From an uncultured Bacilli bacterium (GTDB taxonomy: Bacteria; Bacillota_I; Bacilli_A; RF39; UBA660), in the NCBI GenBank assembly GCA_934148995.1, contig CAKPDM010000002.1:62001-126000 (forward strand): a DNA stretch of 64,000 nucleotides, in the 5' to 3' direction. This document shows positions 10,957 to 19,479 of the stretch, piece after piece (positions within the stretch are counted from its first letter, which is position 1; each line of letters begins with the position of its first letter). The position numbers were made by a program, and so were the translations under genes. The notes under the pieces were generated by a model. It searched no databases. It had not been told where the DNA came from and worked only from the letters and a program-made list of their open reading frames with translations.

Positions 10957-10989
10957 GATGTTAAAATCTGTAAAATTATTTTGTTTATC

Positions 10990-11018
10990 TTGAGAAAACT
11001 AGGATAGTGTGACATACT
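10990..11018 (+). promoter_or_regulatory. candidate promoter of the WXG gene array
   Basis: TTGAGA at 10990-10995 and CATACT at 11013-11018 are 17 bases apart. The -10 is imperfect. It would give the small-protein array its own transcription, separate from the motor gene. Confidence 0.45.
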
Positions 11019-11067
11019 TAATATAGTAGAAGGTAACTTTTACTATGATGGTGAGAGAGGTAAAAAT

Positions 11068-11361
11068 ATGGCTGATGTTTCAGGAATTAATAGAGAAGAA
11101 CTGCTTGTTTTAAGTAAGATGTTTTTGAAGTATCATGACGATATTAAAGATCTTTTTCTAGAGTATAAAAAAACGATTGGCGATACTTCTAAATATTATC
11201 AAGGTGAAACAGCAGAGGCCTTCAGAAATAAGTTTAATGATTTTAACTTGAATCTAGAGCTTGTTTTAAAAAGTTTTCTTGACTATAGTGAAGCATTAAC
11301 TAAAATAGTTAAAAACTATGACGAATTAACCTTAAACTCATCTATGGGCAAATATCAATAA
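11068..11361 (+). CDS. WXG100-like small helical protein 1 (YxG variant)
   Basis: This 97-residue protein has a WXG100-like layout: two long helices around a turn YYQGETAEAFRNKF near residues 43-56, where the usual Trp of WXG is Tyr. Small WXG100 proteins are secreted as helical-hairpin dimers by type VII machinery, or serve as partners for larger substrates. It is the first gene of a six-gene array downstream of the motor, with a ribosome site GTGAGAGG and ATG at 11068. I see no classical signal peptide. A secreted or partner role is inferred from position and fold pattern. Confidence 0.7.
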   Translation: MADVSGINREELLVLSKMFLKYHDDIKDLFLEYKKTIGDTSKYYQGETAEAFRNKFNDFNLNLELVLKSFLDYSEALTKIVKNYDELTLNSSMGKYQ

Positions 11362-11380
11362 GGATGGAGGAGGTGAAACA

Positions 11381-11713
11381 ATGGCATTAACTATGAAAAA
11401 AGCAGATGTTGCTGTATCTACTTCAGGAATCAATGACTTAGAAAAAGCAATTTTAAAAGAAGTACAAGAGGCTAGTGAAGTATGTTCAGTTAATAGTAAA
11501 GAATATAAGGCTTTAGTTGCAACTCTTAGACAATATTGGAGTGGTGAAGACTGCAATAATTATATTGCTGACTTAAACCAAGCAGTAAAAGATCTTAATA
11601 CTTCAGTTAGTTATATTAATACATCTATCAAAGGTGGATTAGAAAAGTATAAAAATGAATTTGCTGCTTTCCAACAAAGTAACTATAAACAAGGTACTAC
11701 TAAAATTAAATAG
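11381..11713 (+). CDS. WXG100-family protein 2
   Basis: This 110-residue protein has a canonical WXG turn, LRQYWSGEDCNNYIADL (W near residue 52), flanked by two amphipathic helices, as in EsxA-type proteins. It has a strong ribosome site (GGAGGAGG) 7 bases upstream. The ending GGLEKYKNEFAAFQQSNYK is rich in Tyr, but no clear YxxxD/E export motif is visible. It is the best candidate in the array for a classical type VII substrate. Confidence 0.8.
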   Translation: MALTMKKADVAVSTSGINDLEKAILKEVQEASEVCSVNSKEYKALVATLRQYWSGEDCNNYIADLNQAVKDLNTSVSYINTSIKGGLEKYKNEFAAFQQSNYKQGTTKIK

Positions 11714-11730
11714 GTAAGGATGGTGATATT

Positions 11731-12045
11731 ATGGCAATTAATATAAGAGGAATTGATGTATCTGGAATAAACAACATGAAAAATGCTATAGAGTCATATA
11801 GAAAAGAATTAGTTAAAAAAGTAAATGATGTTTCCCGTATAGATGAGGGAGTACTTAATCGTGCTATCAAGGGAACATCAGCAAAAACTGAATATAACGC
11901 TATGGTAAAAAGAACTAATGATAATGCAAAAAAATTAATTAATAAATTGACAGAATTTGAAACAGTTCTTAATAATATGAAAAGTAAATATACATCTTCT
12001 GATCAAGTTTCAGGTAAAACAAGTTTTAGTACAGTTGCTAAGTAA
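11731..12045 (+). CDS. small helical type VII-linked protein 3
   Basis: This 104-residue protein resembles the WXG100 hairpin pattern, but the turn reads RAIKGTSAKTEYNAM with no aromatic residue at the Trp position. The N-terminal SGINNMKNAI segment echoes the SGINDLEKAI of the preceding gene, which suggests the two arose by duplication. Near the C-terminus YTSSD fits a YxxxD export-type motif. Function is unknown; a secreted protein or dimer partner is inferred from its place in the array. Confidence 0.62.
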   Translation: MAINIRGIDVSGINNMKNAIESYRKELVKKVNDVSRIDEGVLNRAIKGTSAKTEYNAMVKRTNDNAKKLINKLTEFETVLNNMKSKYTSSDQVSGKTSFSTVAK

Positions 12046-12047
12046 TC

Positions 12048-12302
12048 ATGTTTGATAATTATAACTTGAGAAAAAATTATGCTATTTTACGTGAGAAACT
12101 TGGTTTTATAAGTAAATCATTAGAAAAAAGTCTAGAAGAAATTGATAATATTAATAAAAAATTTGATAATGCCTATGTTGTAAATAATAATAATTATAGA
12201 GCTTTATCTAAATTAGAAAATGATATATTAGAACTTGATAATCATATAAATAGAGTTTTACTTGTTGAAGTTGATAATCAACTTAAATTAATGAATAAGT
12301 AG
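12048..12302 (+). CDS. small coiled-coil protein in type VII array
   Basis: This 84-residue protein is almost entirely helical and charged, with heptad-like Leu/Ile spacing over about residues 10-80 (FISKSLEKSLEEIDNI). No WXG motif is present. It starts two bases after the previous stop and has no strong ribosome site of its own, so it probably depends on coupled translation. I do not recognise a family. Its neighbours suggest a chaperone or partner for the secreted small proteins. Confidence 0.5.
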   Translation: MFDNYNLRKNYAILREKLGFISKSLEKSLEEIDNINKKFDNAYVVNNNNYRALSKLENDILELDNHINRVLLVEVDNQLKLMNK

Positions 12303-12315
12303 AGGGAAGATAAAA

Positions 12316-12594
12316 ATGAGTTTGATTCAAACTGATATTACTAAAATGAAAGAAGATGGAAAGTTATTGTTTATACTTGCAAATAGGTATAATCAATATA
12401 TAAATCAATTAAAAAAAATAACTGTTAAAGATGACTATTGGAAAGGTATAGATGCTGATAATTTTAGAAAAGATCTAATTTCTAGTTGTGAAGTTTATGA
12501 CGAAGTGGGTTCGATTTTAAAAGAATATGCTATGTTTTTAGAGACTAATGCAAAGGAGATAGAACGGATCACACAGAAAGACTTTATAGAATGA
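12316..12594 (+). CDS. WXG100-family protein 5
   Basis: This 92-residue protein carries a WXG turn, DDYWKGIDADNFRKDL (W near residue 42), between two helices, a standard WXG100 layout. Its last bases overlap the start codon of the next gene (ATGA), indicating tight coupling. The ribosome site AGGGAAGA lies before ATG 12316. It is likely secreted by, or a partner within, the EssC system encoded upstream. Confidence 0.75.
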   Translation: MSLIQTDITKMKEDGKLLFILANRYNQYINQLKKITVKDDYWKGIDADNFRKDLISSCEVYDEVGSILKEYAMFLETNAKEIERITQKDFIE

Positions 12595-12890
12595 ACAATA
12601 AAATAAGAGTAGATACAGAATATCTACAAAGAAATATATTATCATCACTTATAACGACTAATAGTTATCTTGATAAAGCTGTTAATACTAGTAAAGAAAT
12701 TGTTGTTCCTAATAACTTTATTTATAAAAAAAATTTAGATGAGATTGAATTTTTGCTCGAAAGGTATATCAGTGTTGTTAAAGATTATCAAGAACTTGTA
12801 GAAAAAAATATTAATGATTTTAACAATTATAGTAATAAAACTCTTATTGATATAAAAGATATAACAGATATTACTATAGAAACGAAATAA
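12591..12890 (+). CDS. small helical protein 6 in type VII array
   Basis: This 99-residue protein is helical, Asn- and Lys-rich, with a central EIEFLLERYISVVKDYQEL helix and no WXG motif. It overlaps the preceding WXG gene by four bases, so the two are probably co-translated and may form a pair. It is the last gene of the array, followed directly by a terminator. No family recognised. Confidence 0.5.
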   Translation: MNNKIRVDTEYLQRNILSSLITTNSYLDKAVNTSKEIVVPNNFIYKKNLDEIEFLLERYISVVKDYQELVEKNINDFNNYSNKTLIDIKDITDITIETK

Positions 12891-12913
12891 ATGCTTATTG
12901 TGAGCATTTTTTC
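12889..12913 (+). terminator. intrinsic terminator of the type VII array
   Basis: ATGCTTA and TGAGCAT pair around a TTG loop (one G-T pair), followed by six T. It overlaps the stop codon of the last array gene and separates the island from the str operon. Confidence 0.8.
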
Positions 12914-12932
12914 TATTGTTTAAAAAATATGT

Positions 12933-12961
12933 TTGACAAAGCTATAATCTGATGTTATATT
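12933..12961 (+). promoter_or_regulatory. strong promoter of the str operon
   Basis: TTGACA at 12933-12938 and TATATT at 12956-12961 with a 17-base spacer and a TGT extended -10. Transcription would start near 12968, leaving a leader of about 95 bases before rpsL. Confidence 0.9.
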
Positions 12962-12976
12962 ATAACTGCTGATTAA

Positions 12977-13040
12977 ATTTAATTTTGTTGAGAGACAAAA
13001 TTTTATTTAAAAGTTAAAATGATACACCCGGATATGTGTA
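12977..13040 (+). promoter_or_regulatory. str operon leader with two hairpins
   Basis: The leader holds AATTTTGT (12981-12988) pairing with ACAAAATT (12995-13002), followed by a short T-rich stretch. A second hairpin TACAC (13023-13027) with GTGTA (13036-13040) lies just upstream of the rpsL ribosome site. An attenuator or autoregulatory role is possible but not shown. Confidence 0.45.
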
Positions 13041-13061
13041 AAGAAAGGAGATATATTTTAT

Positions 13062-13472
13062 ATGCCTACAGTTCAACAATTGGTACGTAAAGGAAGAGGA
13101 AATAAAGTTCGCAAGAGTAAAGCCCCAGTATTAGGTGTTGGTGTTAATACTATTCGTAGAAAATCAACAAGTAATCCATCACCACAAAAACGTGGAGTAT
13201 GTACTCGTGTAGGAACTAAAACACCAAAGAAACCAAACTCAGCTTTAAGAAAATATGCTCGTGTTCGTTTATCAAATGGAAAAGAAGTAGATACTTATAT
13301 TCCAGGTATTGGACATAACTTACAAGAGCACAGTGTTGTACTAGTACGTGGAGGACGTGTTAAGGACTTAATCGGAGTTCGTTATCACATCGTTCGTGGT
13401 ACACTAGATACTGCTGGAGTAAAAGATAGAAAACAAGGTCGTAGTAAATATGGTGCTAAACGTCCTAAGTAG
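13062..13472 (+). CDS. rpsL: 30S ribosomal protein S12
   Basis: This 136-residue S12 carries the conserved [15 protein letters not shown] segment (around residues 58-72, the streptomycin-sensitive region) and [12 protein letters not shown] near 100. S12 sits at the decoding centre of the small subunit. It is first in the str operon (rpsL-rpsG-fusA, then tuf) with AAAGGAG at 13044-13050. The two hairpins upstream may regulate the operon. Confidence 0.99.
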   Translation: MPTVQQLVRKGRGNKVRKSKAPVLGVGVNTIRRKSTSNPSPQKRGVCTRVGTKTPKKPNSALRKYARVRLSNGKEVDTYIPGIGHNLQEHSVVLVRGGRVKDLIGVRYHIVRGTLDTAGVKDRKQGRSKYGAKRPK

Positions 13473-13505
13473 AATTAATATTAGTATTGAAAGGAGGAAG
13501 TCAAT

Positions 13506-13973
13506 ATGCGTAAAAGACGCGCTGTAAAAAGAGATGTTTTACCAGATCCTATATATAAATCTAAAACAGTAGCAAAATTAACAAATACTATTATGCTAGA
13601 TGGTAAAAAAGGAACTGCTCAAACAATTCTTTATGAAGCATTTGATATAGTAAAAGAAAAAACTGGTCGTGATCCACTTGAAGTATTTAATGAAGCAATG
13701 GATAATATCAGACCAGCACTAGAAGTTAAGTCACGTCGTGTTGGAGGAGCTAACTATCAAGTACCTCAAGAAGTAACACCTCGTCGTGCTGAAGCTTTAG
13801 CACTTCGTTGGTTGGTTAAATATTCTCGTCTTCGTGGAGGACGTGGAATGGCTGATAATCTAGCTAACGAAATAATTGATGCTGCAAATGGAACAGGAGC
13901 AGCTGTTAAGAAAAAAGAAGATACTCACAGAATGGCAGAAGCCAACAAAGCTTATGCACATTATCGTTGGTAG
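13506..13973 (+). CDS. rpsG: 30S ribosomal protein S7
   Basis: This 155-residue S7 starts with the standard [15 protein letters not shown] and contains [12 protein letters not shown] near residue 77. S7 nucleates assembly of the 30S head and contacts the E-site tRNA. It has a strong AGGAGG before the start and lies between rpsL and fusA with short gaps, so the operon is standard. Confidence 0.99.
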   Translation: MRKRRAVKRDVLPDPIYKSKTVAKLTNTIMLDGKKGTAQTILYEAFDIVKEKTGRDPLEVFNEAMDNIRPALEVKSRRVGGANYQVPQEVTPRRAEALALRWLVKYSRLRGGRGMADNLANEIIDAANGTGAAVKKKEDTHRMAEANKAYAHYRW

Positions 13974-13985
13974 AAAGGATAATAT

Positions 13986-16055
13986 ATGGCAAGAGATACG
14001 TCTTTAGATAAGACAAGAAATTTTGGAATTATGGCACATATTGATGCCGGAAAAACAACTACTACAGAACGTATATTATTCCATGGTGGAAATATCCATA
14101 AAATTGGAGAAACTCACGATGGAGCTAGCCAAATGGACTGGATGGAGCAAGAAAAAGAACGTGGTATTACTATCACTTCTGCTGCTACAACAGTTCACTG
14201 GAAAGGATATCGTTACAATATCATCGATACTCCAGGACACGTAGACTTCACTATTGAAGTTAGCCGTAGTTTAAGAGTACTTGATGGATCAGTTGCTTTG
14301 TTAGATGCTCAAGCTGGTGTTGAACCACAAATGGAAACAGTTTGGCGTCAAGCTGATGAATTTATGGTACCTAGAATTATTTTTGCTAACAAAATGGGTA
14401 AAATGGGCGCAGACTTTAGCTACAGTCTTAAATCTATTAAAGATCGTTTAGGAGTTAATGCAAAGCCTATTGAATGGCCAATTGGAGCAGAAGATGATTT
14501 TAGAGGTGTTATTGATTTAGTTACTAAAAAAGCAATTGAATTTGATGGAAAACCAGAAGAAGATGCTAAGGAAATAGAAATTCCTGCTGATTTAAAAGAT
14601 TTAGTTGAAGAAAAGCATGCCGAACTTATCGATGCAGTAGCTGAATTCGATGATGAAATGATGGAAACTTACCTTGATGGTGGAGAAGTTACAGAAGAAA
14701 TGATTAAAAGAGCTATCCGTAAAGGTTGCCTTGCTACTAAATTCTTCCCAGTTATGTGTGGAGATGCTTTAGGAAACAAAGGTATTAAACCATTGATGGA
14801 TGCTGTTATCGATTATTTACCTAGTCCATTAGATATTGCTTCTATTAAAGGACATAATTTAAAAGGAGAAGAAGAAACTCGTCATCCAAGTGATTCTGAA
14901 CCTTTCAGTGCTTTAGCATTTAAGGTTATGACAGATCCATTTGTTGGACGTTTAACATTCTTCCGTGTTTATTCAGGACATCTATCAAGTGGTAGTTATG
15001 TATTAAACTCTACAAAAGATAGTAAAGAAAGAATTGGTCGTATTTTACAAATGCATGCTAATACTCGTAAAGAGATTACTGATGTATATACAGGAGATAT
15101 TGCTGCTGTTGTAGGACTTAAGAATACAACAACTGGTGATACTTTATGTGATGAAAAGAAACCAATTATTCTTGAAAAATTATCAGTTCCTGAACCAGTT
15201 ATTCAATTAGCTGTTGAACCTAAGAGTAAAGCAGATCAAGATAAAATGGCTTTAGCTTTACAAAAATTAGCTGAAGAAGATCCTACATTTAAAGTTCATA
15301 CAGATCATGAAACAGGACAAACTGTTATTGCTGGTATGGGTGAATTACACTTAGATGTATTAGTTGATCGTATGAAACGTGAATTCCACGTTGAAGCTAA
15401 TGTAGGTGCTCCGCAAGTTGCTTATCGTGAAACAATTAAGCAAGCTGCTGATTGTGAAGGTAAATATATTAAACAATCTGGTGGTCGTGGACAATATGGA
15501 CACGTTTGGGTTAAGTTTGAACCAAATCCAGATAAAGGATATGAATTTGTTGACCAAATCGTTGGTGGAGTTGTTCCTCGTGAATACATTCCAGTAGTAG
15601 ATAAAGGTTTACAAGAAGCTATGCAAACAGGTATTTTAGCAGGATATCCTATGATTGATGTTAAAGCTACATTATTTGATGGTTCTTACCATGATGTAGA
15701 CTCTAACGAAATGGCTTTCAAAATTGCTGCATCTATGGCATTAAAAGAAGCTAAGAATAAATGTAATGCTGTTTTATTAGAACCAATTATGAAAGTTGAT
15801 GTAACGACACCAGATGAATATTTTGGTAACGTTATGGGTGATTTAACTAGTCGCCGTGGTCGTCCATTAGGACAAGAAAGTACTGGAAATGCAGTAAAAT
15901 TATCTGCTATGGTACCACTTTCTGAAATGTTTGGTTATGCTACTAACTTACGTAGTAATACTCAAGGAAGAGGAAACTTTGTTATGACATTTGATCATTA
16001 TGAAGAAGTTCCAAGAAACATTGCAGAAGAAATTATTAAAAAGAGTGGAAATTAA
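13986..16055 (+). CDS. fusA: translation elongation factor G
   Basis: This 689-residue GTPase drives ribosomal translocation. The G1 motif [14 protein letters not shown] (residues 17-30), DTPGHVDF (G3) and [10 protein letters not shown] (G4) are all present, followed by EF-G domains II to V ending near [13 protein letters not shown]. It starts 12 bases after rpsG, completing the three-gene str core. Confidence 0.99.
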   Translation: MARDTSLDKTRNFGIMAHIDAGKTTTTERILFHGGNIHKIGETHDGASQMDWMEQEKERGITITSAATTVHWKGYRYNIIDTPGHVDFTIEVSRSLRVLDGSVALLDAQAGVEPQMETVWRQADEFMVPRIIFANKMGKMGADFSYSLKSIKDRLGVNAKPIEWPIGAEDDFRGVIDLVTKKAIEFDGKPEEDAKEIEIPADLKDLVEEKHAELIDAVAEFDDEMMETYLDGGEVTEEMIKRAIRKGCLATKFFPVMCGDALGNKGIKPLMDAVIDYLPSPLDIASIKGHNLKGEEETRHPSDSEPFSALAFKVMTDPFVGRLTFFRVYSGHLSSGSYVLNSTKDSKERIGRILQMHANTRKEITDVYTGDIAAVVGLKNTTTGDTLCDEKKPIILEKLSVPEPVIQLAVEPKSKADQDKMALALQKLAEEDPTFKVHTDHETGQTVIAGMGELHLDVLVDRMKREFHVEANVGAPQVAYRETIKQAADCEGKYIKQSGGRGQYGHVWVKFEPNPDKGYEFVDQIVGGVVPREYIPVVDKGLQEAMQTGILAGYPMIDVKATLFDGSYHDVDSNEMAFKIAASMALKEAKNKCNAVLLEPIMKVDVTTPDEYFGNVMGDLTSRRGRPLGQESTGNAVKLSAMVPLSEMFGYATNLRSNTQGRGNFVMTFDHYEEVPRNIAEEIIKKSGN

Positions 16056-16084
16056 GATAAACTCTAAAAAATAGTTCTAAACAG

Positions 16085-16113
16085 TTGCAAATTTGTAAAT
16101 TGTTAGATAAAAT
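16085..16113 (+). promoter_or_regulatory. internal promoter for tuf
   Basis: TTGCAA at 16085-16090 and TAAAAT at 16108-16113 are 17 bases apart in the fusA-tuf gap, allowing extra expression of EF-Tu. Confidence 0.7.
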
Positions 16114-16146
16114 AAATATTGAACAAAAAAAGGAGGAAATTTAATT

Positions 16147-17337
16147 ATGGCAAAACAAAAATTTGATCGTTCAAAACCACATGTTAACATTGGTACAATT
16201 GGACACGTAGATCATGGTAAAACTACTTTAACTGCAGCTATTACTAAATGTTTACATGATAAGAACCCTGAATGGGCTGATTTTACTGATTATGCAAACA
16301 TTGATAAAGCTCCAGAAGAAAGAGAACGTGGAATTACTATCAATACTTCACACGTTGAATATCAAACTGAAAATCGTCACTATGCACACGTTGACTGCCC
16401 AGGACATGCTGACTATGTTAAAAACATGATTACTGGTGCTGCTCAAATGGATGGAGCAATCTTAGTTATTGCTGCTACTGATGGTGCTATGGCTCAAACT
16501 CGTGAACATATCTTATTATCACGTCAAGTTGGAGTACCTCGCATGGTTGTATTCTTAAACAAATGTGATATGGTTGATGATCCTGAGTTAATCGACTTAG
16601 TAGAAATGGAAGTTCGTGACTTATTAAATGAATATGGTTACGAAGGAGATGAAACTCCAATCATTAAAGGTTCAGCTCTTAAAGCTCTTGAAGGTGAACA
16701 AAAGTATGTTGATGCTATCTATGAATTAATGGATGCTGTTGATACTTGGATTCCTACTCCTGAAAGAGATAATGACAAACCATTCTTAATGAGTATTGAA
16801 GACGTATTCACAATCACTGGTCGTGGTACAGTTGTTACTGGACGTGTTGAACGTGGACAATTAAAACTTAATGATGAAGTTGAAATCGTTGGTATTAAAC
16901 CAACTCAAAAGACTGTTGTTACAGGAATTGAAATGTTCCGTAAGCAATTAGACTTCGCTGAAGCAGGAGATAATGCTGGTGTATTATTACGTGGTATTTC
17001 TCGTGAACAAGTTGAACGTGGACAAGTTCTTGCTAAACCAGGAAGTGTTCATCCACATCACCAATTCAAAGCTGAAGTATATGTACTAAGCAAAGAAGAA
17101 GGTGGACGTCATACACCATTCTTCTCAAATTATCGTCCTCAATTCTATTTCAGAACTACAGACGTAACTGGTGTTATTACATTACCTGAAGGTGTTGAAA
17201 TGGTTATGCCAGGGGACAACGTTTCAATGGATGTTGAGTTAATTCACCCAATTGCTATTGAAAAAGGTACTAAGTTCTCTATCCGTGAAGGTGGACGTAC
17301 TGTTGGTGCTGGTGTTGTTTCTGAAATCGAAGGATAA
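16147..17337 (+). CDS. tuf: translation elongation factor Tu
   Basis: This 396-residue EF-Tu delivers aminoacyl-tRNA to the ribosome. [15 protein letters not shown] (residues 19-33), DCPGHADYV and NKCDMVDD mark the GTPase domain; the two beta-barrel domains follow, ending [17 protein letters not shown] precedes the ATG. It is 91 bases from fusA with its own promoter, and is followed by a long terminator. Confidence 0.99.
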   Translation: MAKQKFDRSKPHVNIGTIGHVDHGKTTLTAAITKCLHDKNPEWADFTDYANIDKAPEERERGITINTSHVEYQTENRHYAHVDCPGHADYVKNMITGAAQMDGAILVIAATDGAMAQTREHILLSRQVGVPRMVVFLNKCDMVDDPELIDLVEMEVRDLLNEYGYEGDETPIIKGSALKALEGEQKYVDAIYELMDAVDTWIPTPERDNDKPFLMSIEDVFTITGRGTVVTGRVERGQLKLNDEVEIVGIKPTQKTVVTGIEMFRKQLDFAEAGDNAGVLLRGISREQVERGQVLAKPGSVHPHHQFKAEVYVLSKEEGGRHTPFFSNYRPQFYFRTTDVTGVITLPEGVEMVMPGDNVSMDVELIHPIAIEKGTKFSIREGGRTVGAGVVSEIEG

Positions 17338-17350
17338 TAACAACATAAAT

Positions 17351-17393
17351 AAAAACTGTAAAATCAAGCAATTTGATTTTTACAGTTTTTTTT
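17351..17393 (+). terminator. strong intrinsic terminator after tuf
   Basis: AAAACTGTAAAATCAA pairs almost perfectly with TTGATTTTTACAGTTTT around a short loop, followed by a long T run. This closes the str operon. Confidence 0.93.
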
Positions 17394-17424
17394 GTTATTA
17401 TTAACTATACTAGGGTGTGATGAT

Positions 17425-18054
17425 ATGAAAAATATTAAACATAAAAAAGAAATATTATTAGTATTATTGGGAGTAATTTTGATATTAGCTGGTGCGTATC
17501 TTACTGCTAAAGCTTCTAATAAGGAAATTGCAAGACCAGTTTCTAAAAAAGAAGAAACTTTAAAAGTTAACGGTCAGGAGATAAATTTAAAGTTATATCG
17601 TGTTGATAAATCATTCTTTTTGCAGATTCCTGATGATTTTGTAGCAGTAACTGGAGATGCTTTAAATCAAAAATATGGTACTAGTGCAAGGGCAGAACTT
17701 ATTTTTGAAAGTAAAGATGATTTAACGCATATTTCTGTTACTAGAGGGAAAGATGATGTAGCAGAGGAATCATTAGCTAGTTATATAGAAACCTTTAAAA
17801 ACAATATGGTTGGTTATACCGATGTTAAATTTGAAACATATCAAAAATATGGAAAAAACTTTGCAAGAATAGTAGCAACGAGTACTGATGAAGCATCTAA
17901 ATATTATGATATAAGATATTTTATATTAGATAATAAACTAGTAACAGTAGAATTTTATACAACAATTAATCAAAAAAAAGAATGGGAAAAAGTTAGTAAA
18001 AAAATTCTAGATAGTATTTGTTTTGATGAAGAAGATATTAAAGATAAGAATTAA
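17425..18054 (+). CDS. membrane-anchored extracytoplasmic protein of unknown function
   Basis: This 209-residue protein starts with a positively charged segment and one hydrophobic helix (about residues 10-29), which would anchor it with the C-terminal domain outside. The remaining part is a mixed alpha/beta domain (FFLQIPDDFVAVTGDAL, then DIRYFILDNKLVTVEFYTT). That pattern recalls PsbP/DUF1795-like lipid or lipoprotein domains, but I cannot assign it firmly. There is no lipobox Cys, so it is not a lipoprotein. I start it at ATG 17425; an earlier in-frame codon at 17392 falls in the tuf terminator. It converges with the FemAB-like gene. Confidence 0.75.
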   Translation: MKNIKHKKEILLVLLGVILILAGAYLTAKASNKEIARPVSKKEETLKVNGQEINLKLYRVDKSFFLQIPDDFVAVTGDALNQKYGTSARAELIFESKDDLTHISVTRGKDDVAEESLASYIETFKNNMVGYTDVKFETYQKYGKNFARIVATSTDEASKYYDIRYFILDNKLVTVEFYTTINQKKEWEKVSKKILDSICFDEEDIKDKN

Positions 18055-18081
18055 ATCTTGTCTTTTTAATTTTTAGAAAAG

Positions 18082-18114
18082 AAAAAAATGTAATACTCTA
18101 AATTACACTTTTTA
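18082..18114. terminator. bidirectional intrinsic terminator
   Basis: AAAAATGTAAT and ATTACACTTTTT form a stem with one mismatch, with A and T runs at the two ends. It lies between two converging genes and can serve both. Confidence 0.75.
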
Positions 18115-18119
18115 TTAAA

Positions 18120-19370
18120 TTACTTTTCCTTCTTTTTATCTTTGTTTAAGTTTCGATATAAGTTGTATGGTAATTGATTTATAACAAAATCAAATTCTCC
18201 AACATACTCACTAATGATTGGATTGAAACCAAGTTTCATTTCATTTAAACCAGAATATTCTGTTATATGTTCAAAGTCTCCACTTACAGCATTAAAATTA
18301 ATATATTTTAAATTCATCTTTTTATAGGTAGAAATTAATTCCCATTTCATAAGATAACTTGGATTTAAAGATTTGAATTTAGAATTTAGACCTTCAATGA
18401 TTAAAAAAGCAGAACGGTCATATCTTAATACAAGAGATGATGCAATTAGAATACCGTTTGGATTTTCTTTTAATAAATTAGTAGCCCATACCAAATTTTT
18501 CTTATAAGTATTTATTAGTTTATCTGACTCGATTTTTTCGTTTATTAATTTCTTTCTGGTATTAGCATTCTTTGCTTGTTGAATCTTGTAAGCAAGATTA
18601 TCATTTATTTCCATTTCTCTTTCATATAATTTTTTACTATTGATAACGAAAGTTTCCGTATTTAATTTAGCAAAGTATAAATCAATATCACCCTTAAAAT
18701 TTTTATAAAATTCTTGATAATATTCAATTGGCCTTGAATACTTTTTCTTAACAAAATCGTAAAAGAGAGGAAGATTTTGTTCGTTACCTTTAATAATTTC
18801 CACACCACTACGCATTGCTTTTTTAATTTTATAACGAACACGCTTTTCGAAAGTATTATAGATAGCATCAATATCTTTATTAAGAGAGATGACAGCTTCA
18901 AATCTTGGCTTTTCTGTTTCAAAGAAAAGCGTAGGTCCATGATATTCCCAGTGACTAGCTTTTAAATTTTCTACGATAATGTTTGATTCTGGATTAATAT
19001 TTAATATTTTTCCGTTAGCATTGTGTAGTGCTACAGGAACAACTGGATCAATTTTTAATAACATAAATCCTTGTTTCGCTAGAAGCTTTTTTAATCTTTC
19101 TGTAAATTCTTTTAACAAAGCGCCATTACTATAATCAAATAATAATCCTCTAGGGGCATAGGCGATTTTGTAGTTCATAAAGACTTCTTTATAGAGTAAT
19201 AAAGATGCTCCAATAAGATTTTCCATCTCATCAATAATACCGAGATAGTGTATATCATAGCCAAACTTTTTCATAATTTTGCCATATGAACTAGATTGAT
19301 AATAACTACGATACTTATGTTTTAGCGCATATTTATCAAATTCTTTTTCTTCTAGTGTGATTATTTTCAT
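18120..19370 (-). CDS. FemAB/FmhB-type peptidoglycan interpeptide-bridge ligase
   Basis: This 416-residue protein has the FemABX layout: two GNAT-like domains (KYRSYYQSSSYGKIMKKFGY near residue 20; the second domain near 300-400) separated by a long charged helical hairpin around residues 235-290. Fem enzymes add amino acids from aminoacyl-tRNA to the lipid II stem peptide to form the cross-bridge. The start codon follows AGGAGG (complement of 19375-19381). It has a good promoter of its own. The amino acid added cannot be read from the sequence. It points to a walled cell. Confidence 0.88.
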   Translation of the reverse strand: MKIITLEEKEFDKYALKHKYRSYYQSSSYGKIMKKFGYDIHYLGIIDEMENLIGASLLLYKEVFMNYKIAYAPRGLLFDYSNGALLKEFTERLKKLLAKQGFMLLKIDPVVPVALHNANGKILNINPESNIIVENLKASHWEYHGPTLFFETEKPRFEAVISLNKDIDAIYNTFEKRVRYKIKKAMRSGVEIIKGNEQNLPLFYDFVKKKYSRPIEYYQEFYKNFKGDIDLYFAKLNTETFVINSKKLYEREMEINDNLAYKIQQAKNANTRKKLINEKIESDKLINTYKKNLVWATNLLKENPNGILIASSLVLRYDRSAFLIIEGLNSKFKSLNPSYLMKWELISTYKKMNLKYINFNAVSGDFEHITEYSGLNEMKLGFNPIISEYVGEFDFVINQLPYNLYRNLNKDKKKEK

Positions 19371-19393
19371 GGAATTCCTCCTTAATCCCTTAT

Positions 19394-19422
19394 ATTATAT
19401 CAGTCATTTGTTTAATTTTCAA
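19394..19422 (-). promoter_or_regulatory. sigma-A promoter of the FemAB-like gene
   Basis: On the minus strand TTGAAA (complement of 19417-19422) and TATAAT (complement of 19394-19399) are 17 bases apart, with an extended TGA. Confidence 0.87.
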
Positions 19423-19432
19423 TGAAAGGTAG

Positions 19433-19460
19433 TTCAAAGATTTGTAAAATTTAGTATAAT
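19433..19460 (+). promoter_or_regulatory. promoter of murD
   Basis: TATAAT at 19455-19460 with TTCAAA at 19433-19438 (16-base spacer). The -35 is partial. The transcript would begin almost at the GGAGGAGGG ribosome site. Confidence 0.6.
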
Positions 19461-19479
19461 GTAAGGAGGAGGGAACAAT

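Noticed and set aside
11338..11556. Minus-strand open frame over the second WXG gene
   Set aside because: The plus strand has AGGAGG-type sites and a WXG protein; the antisense frame has neither.
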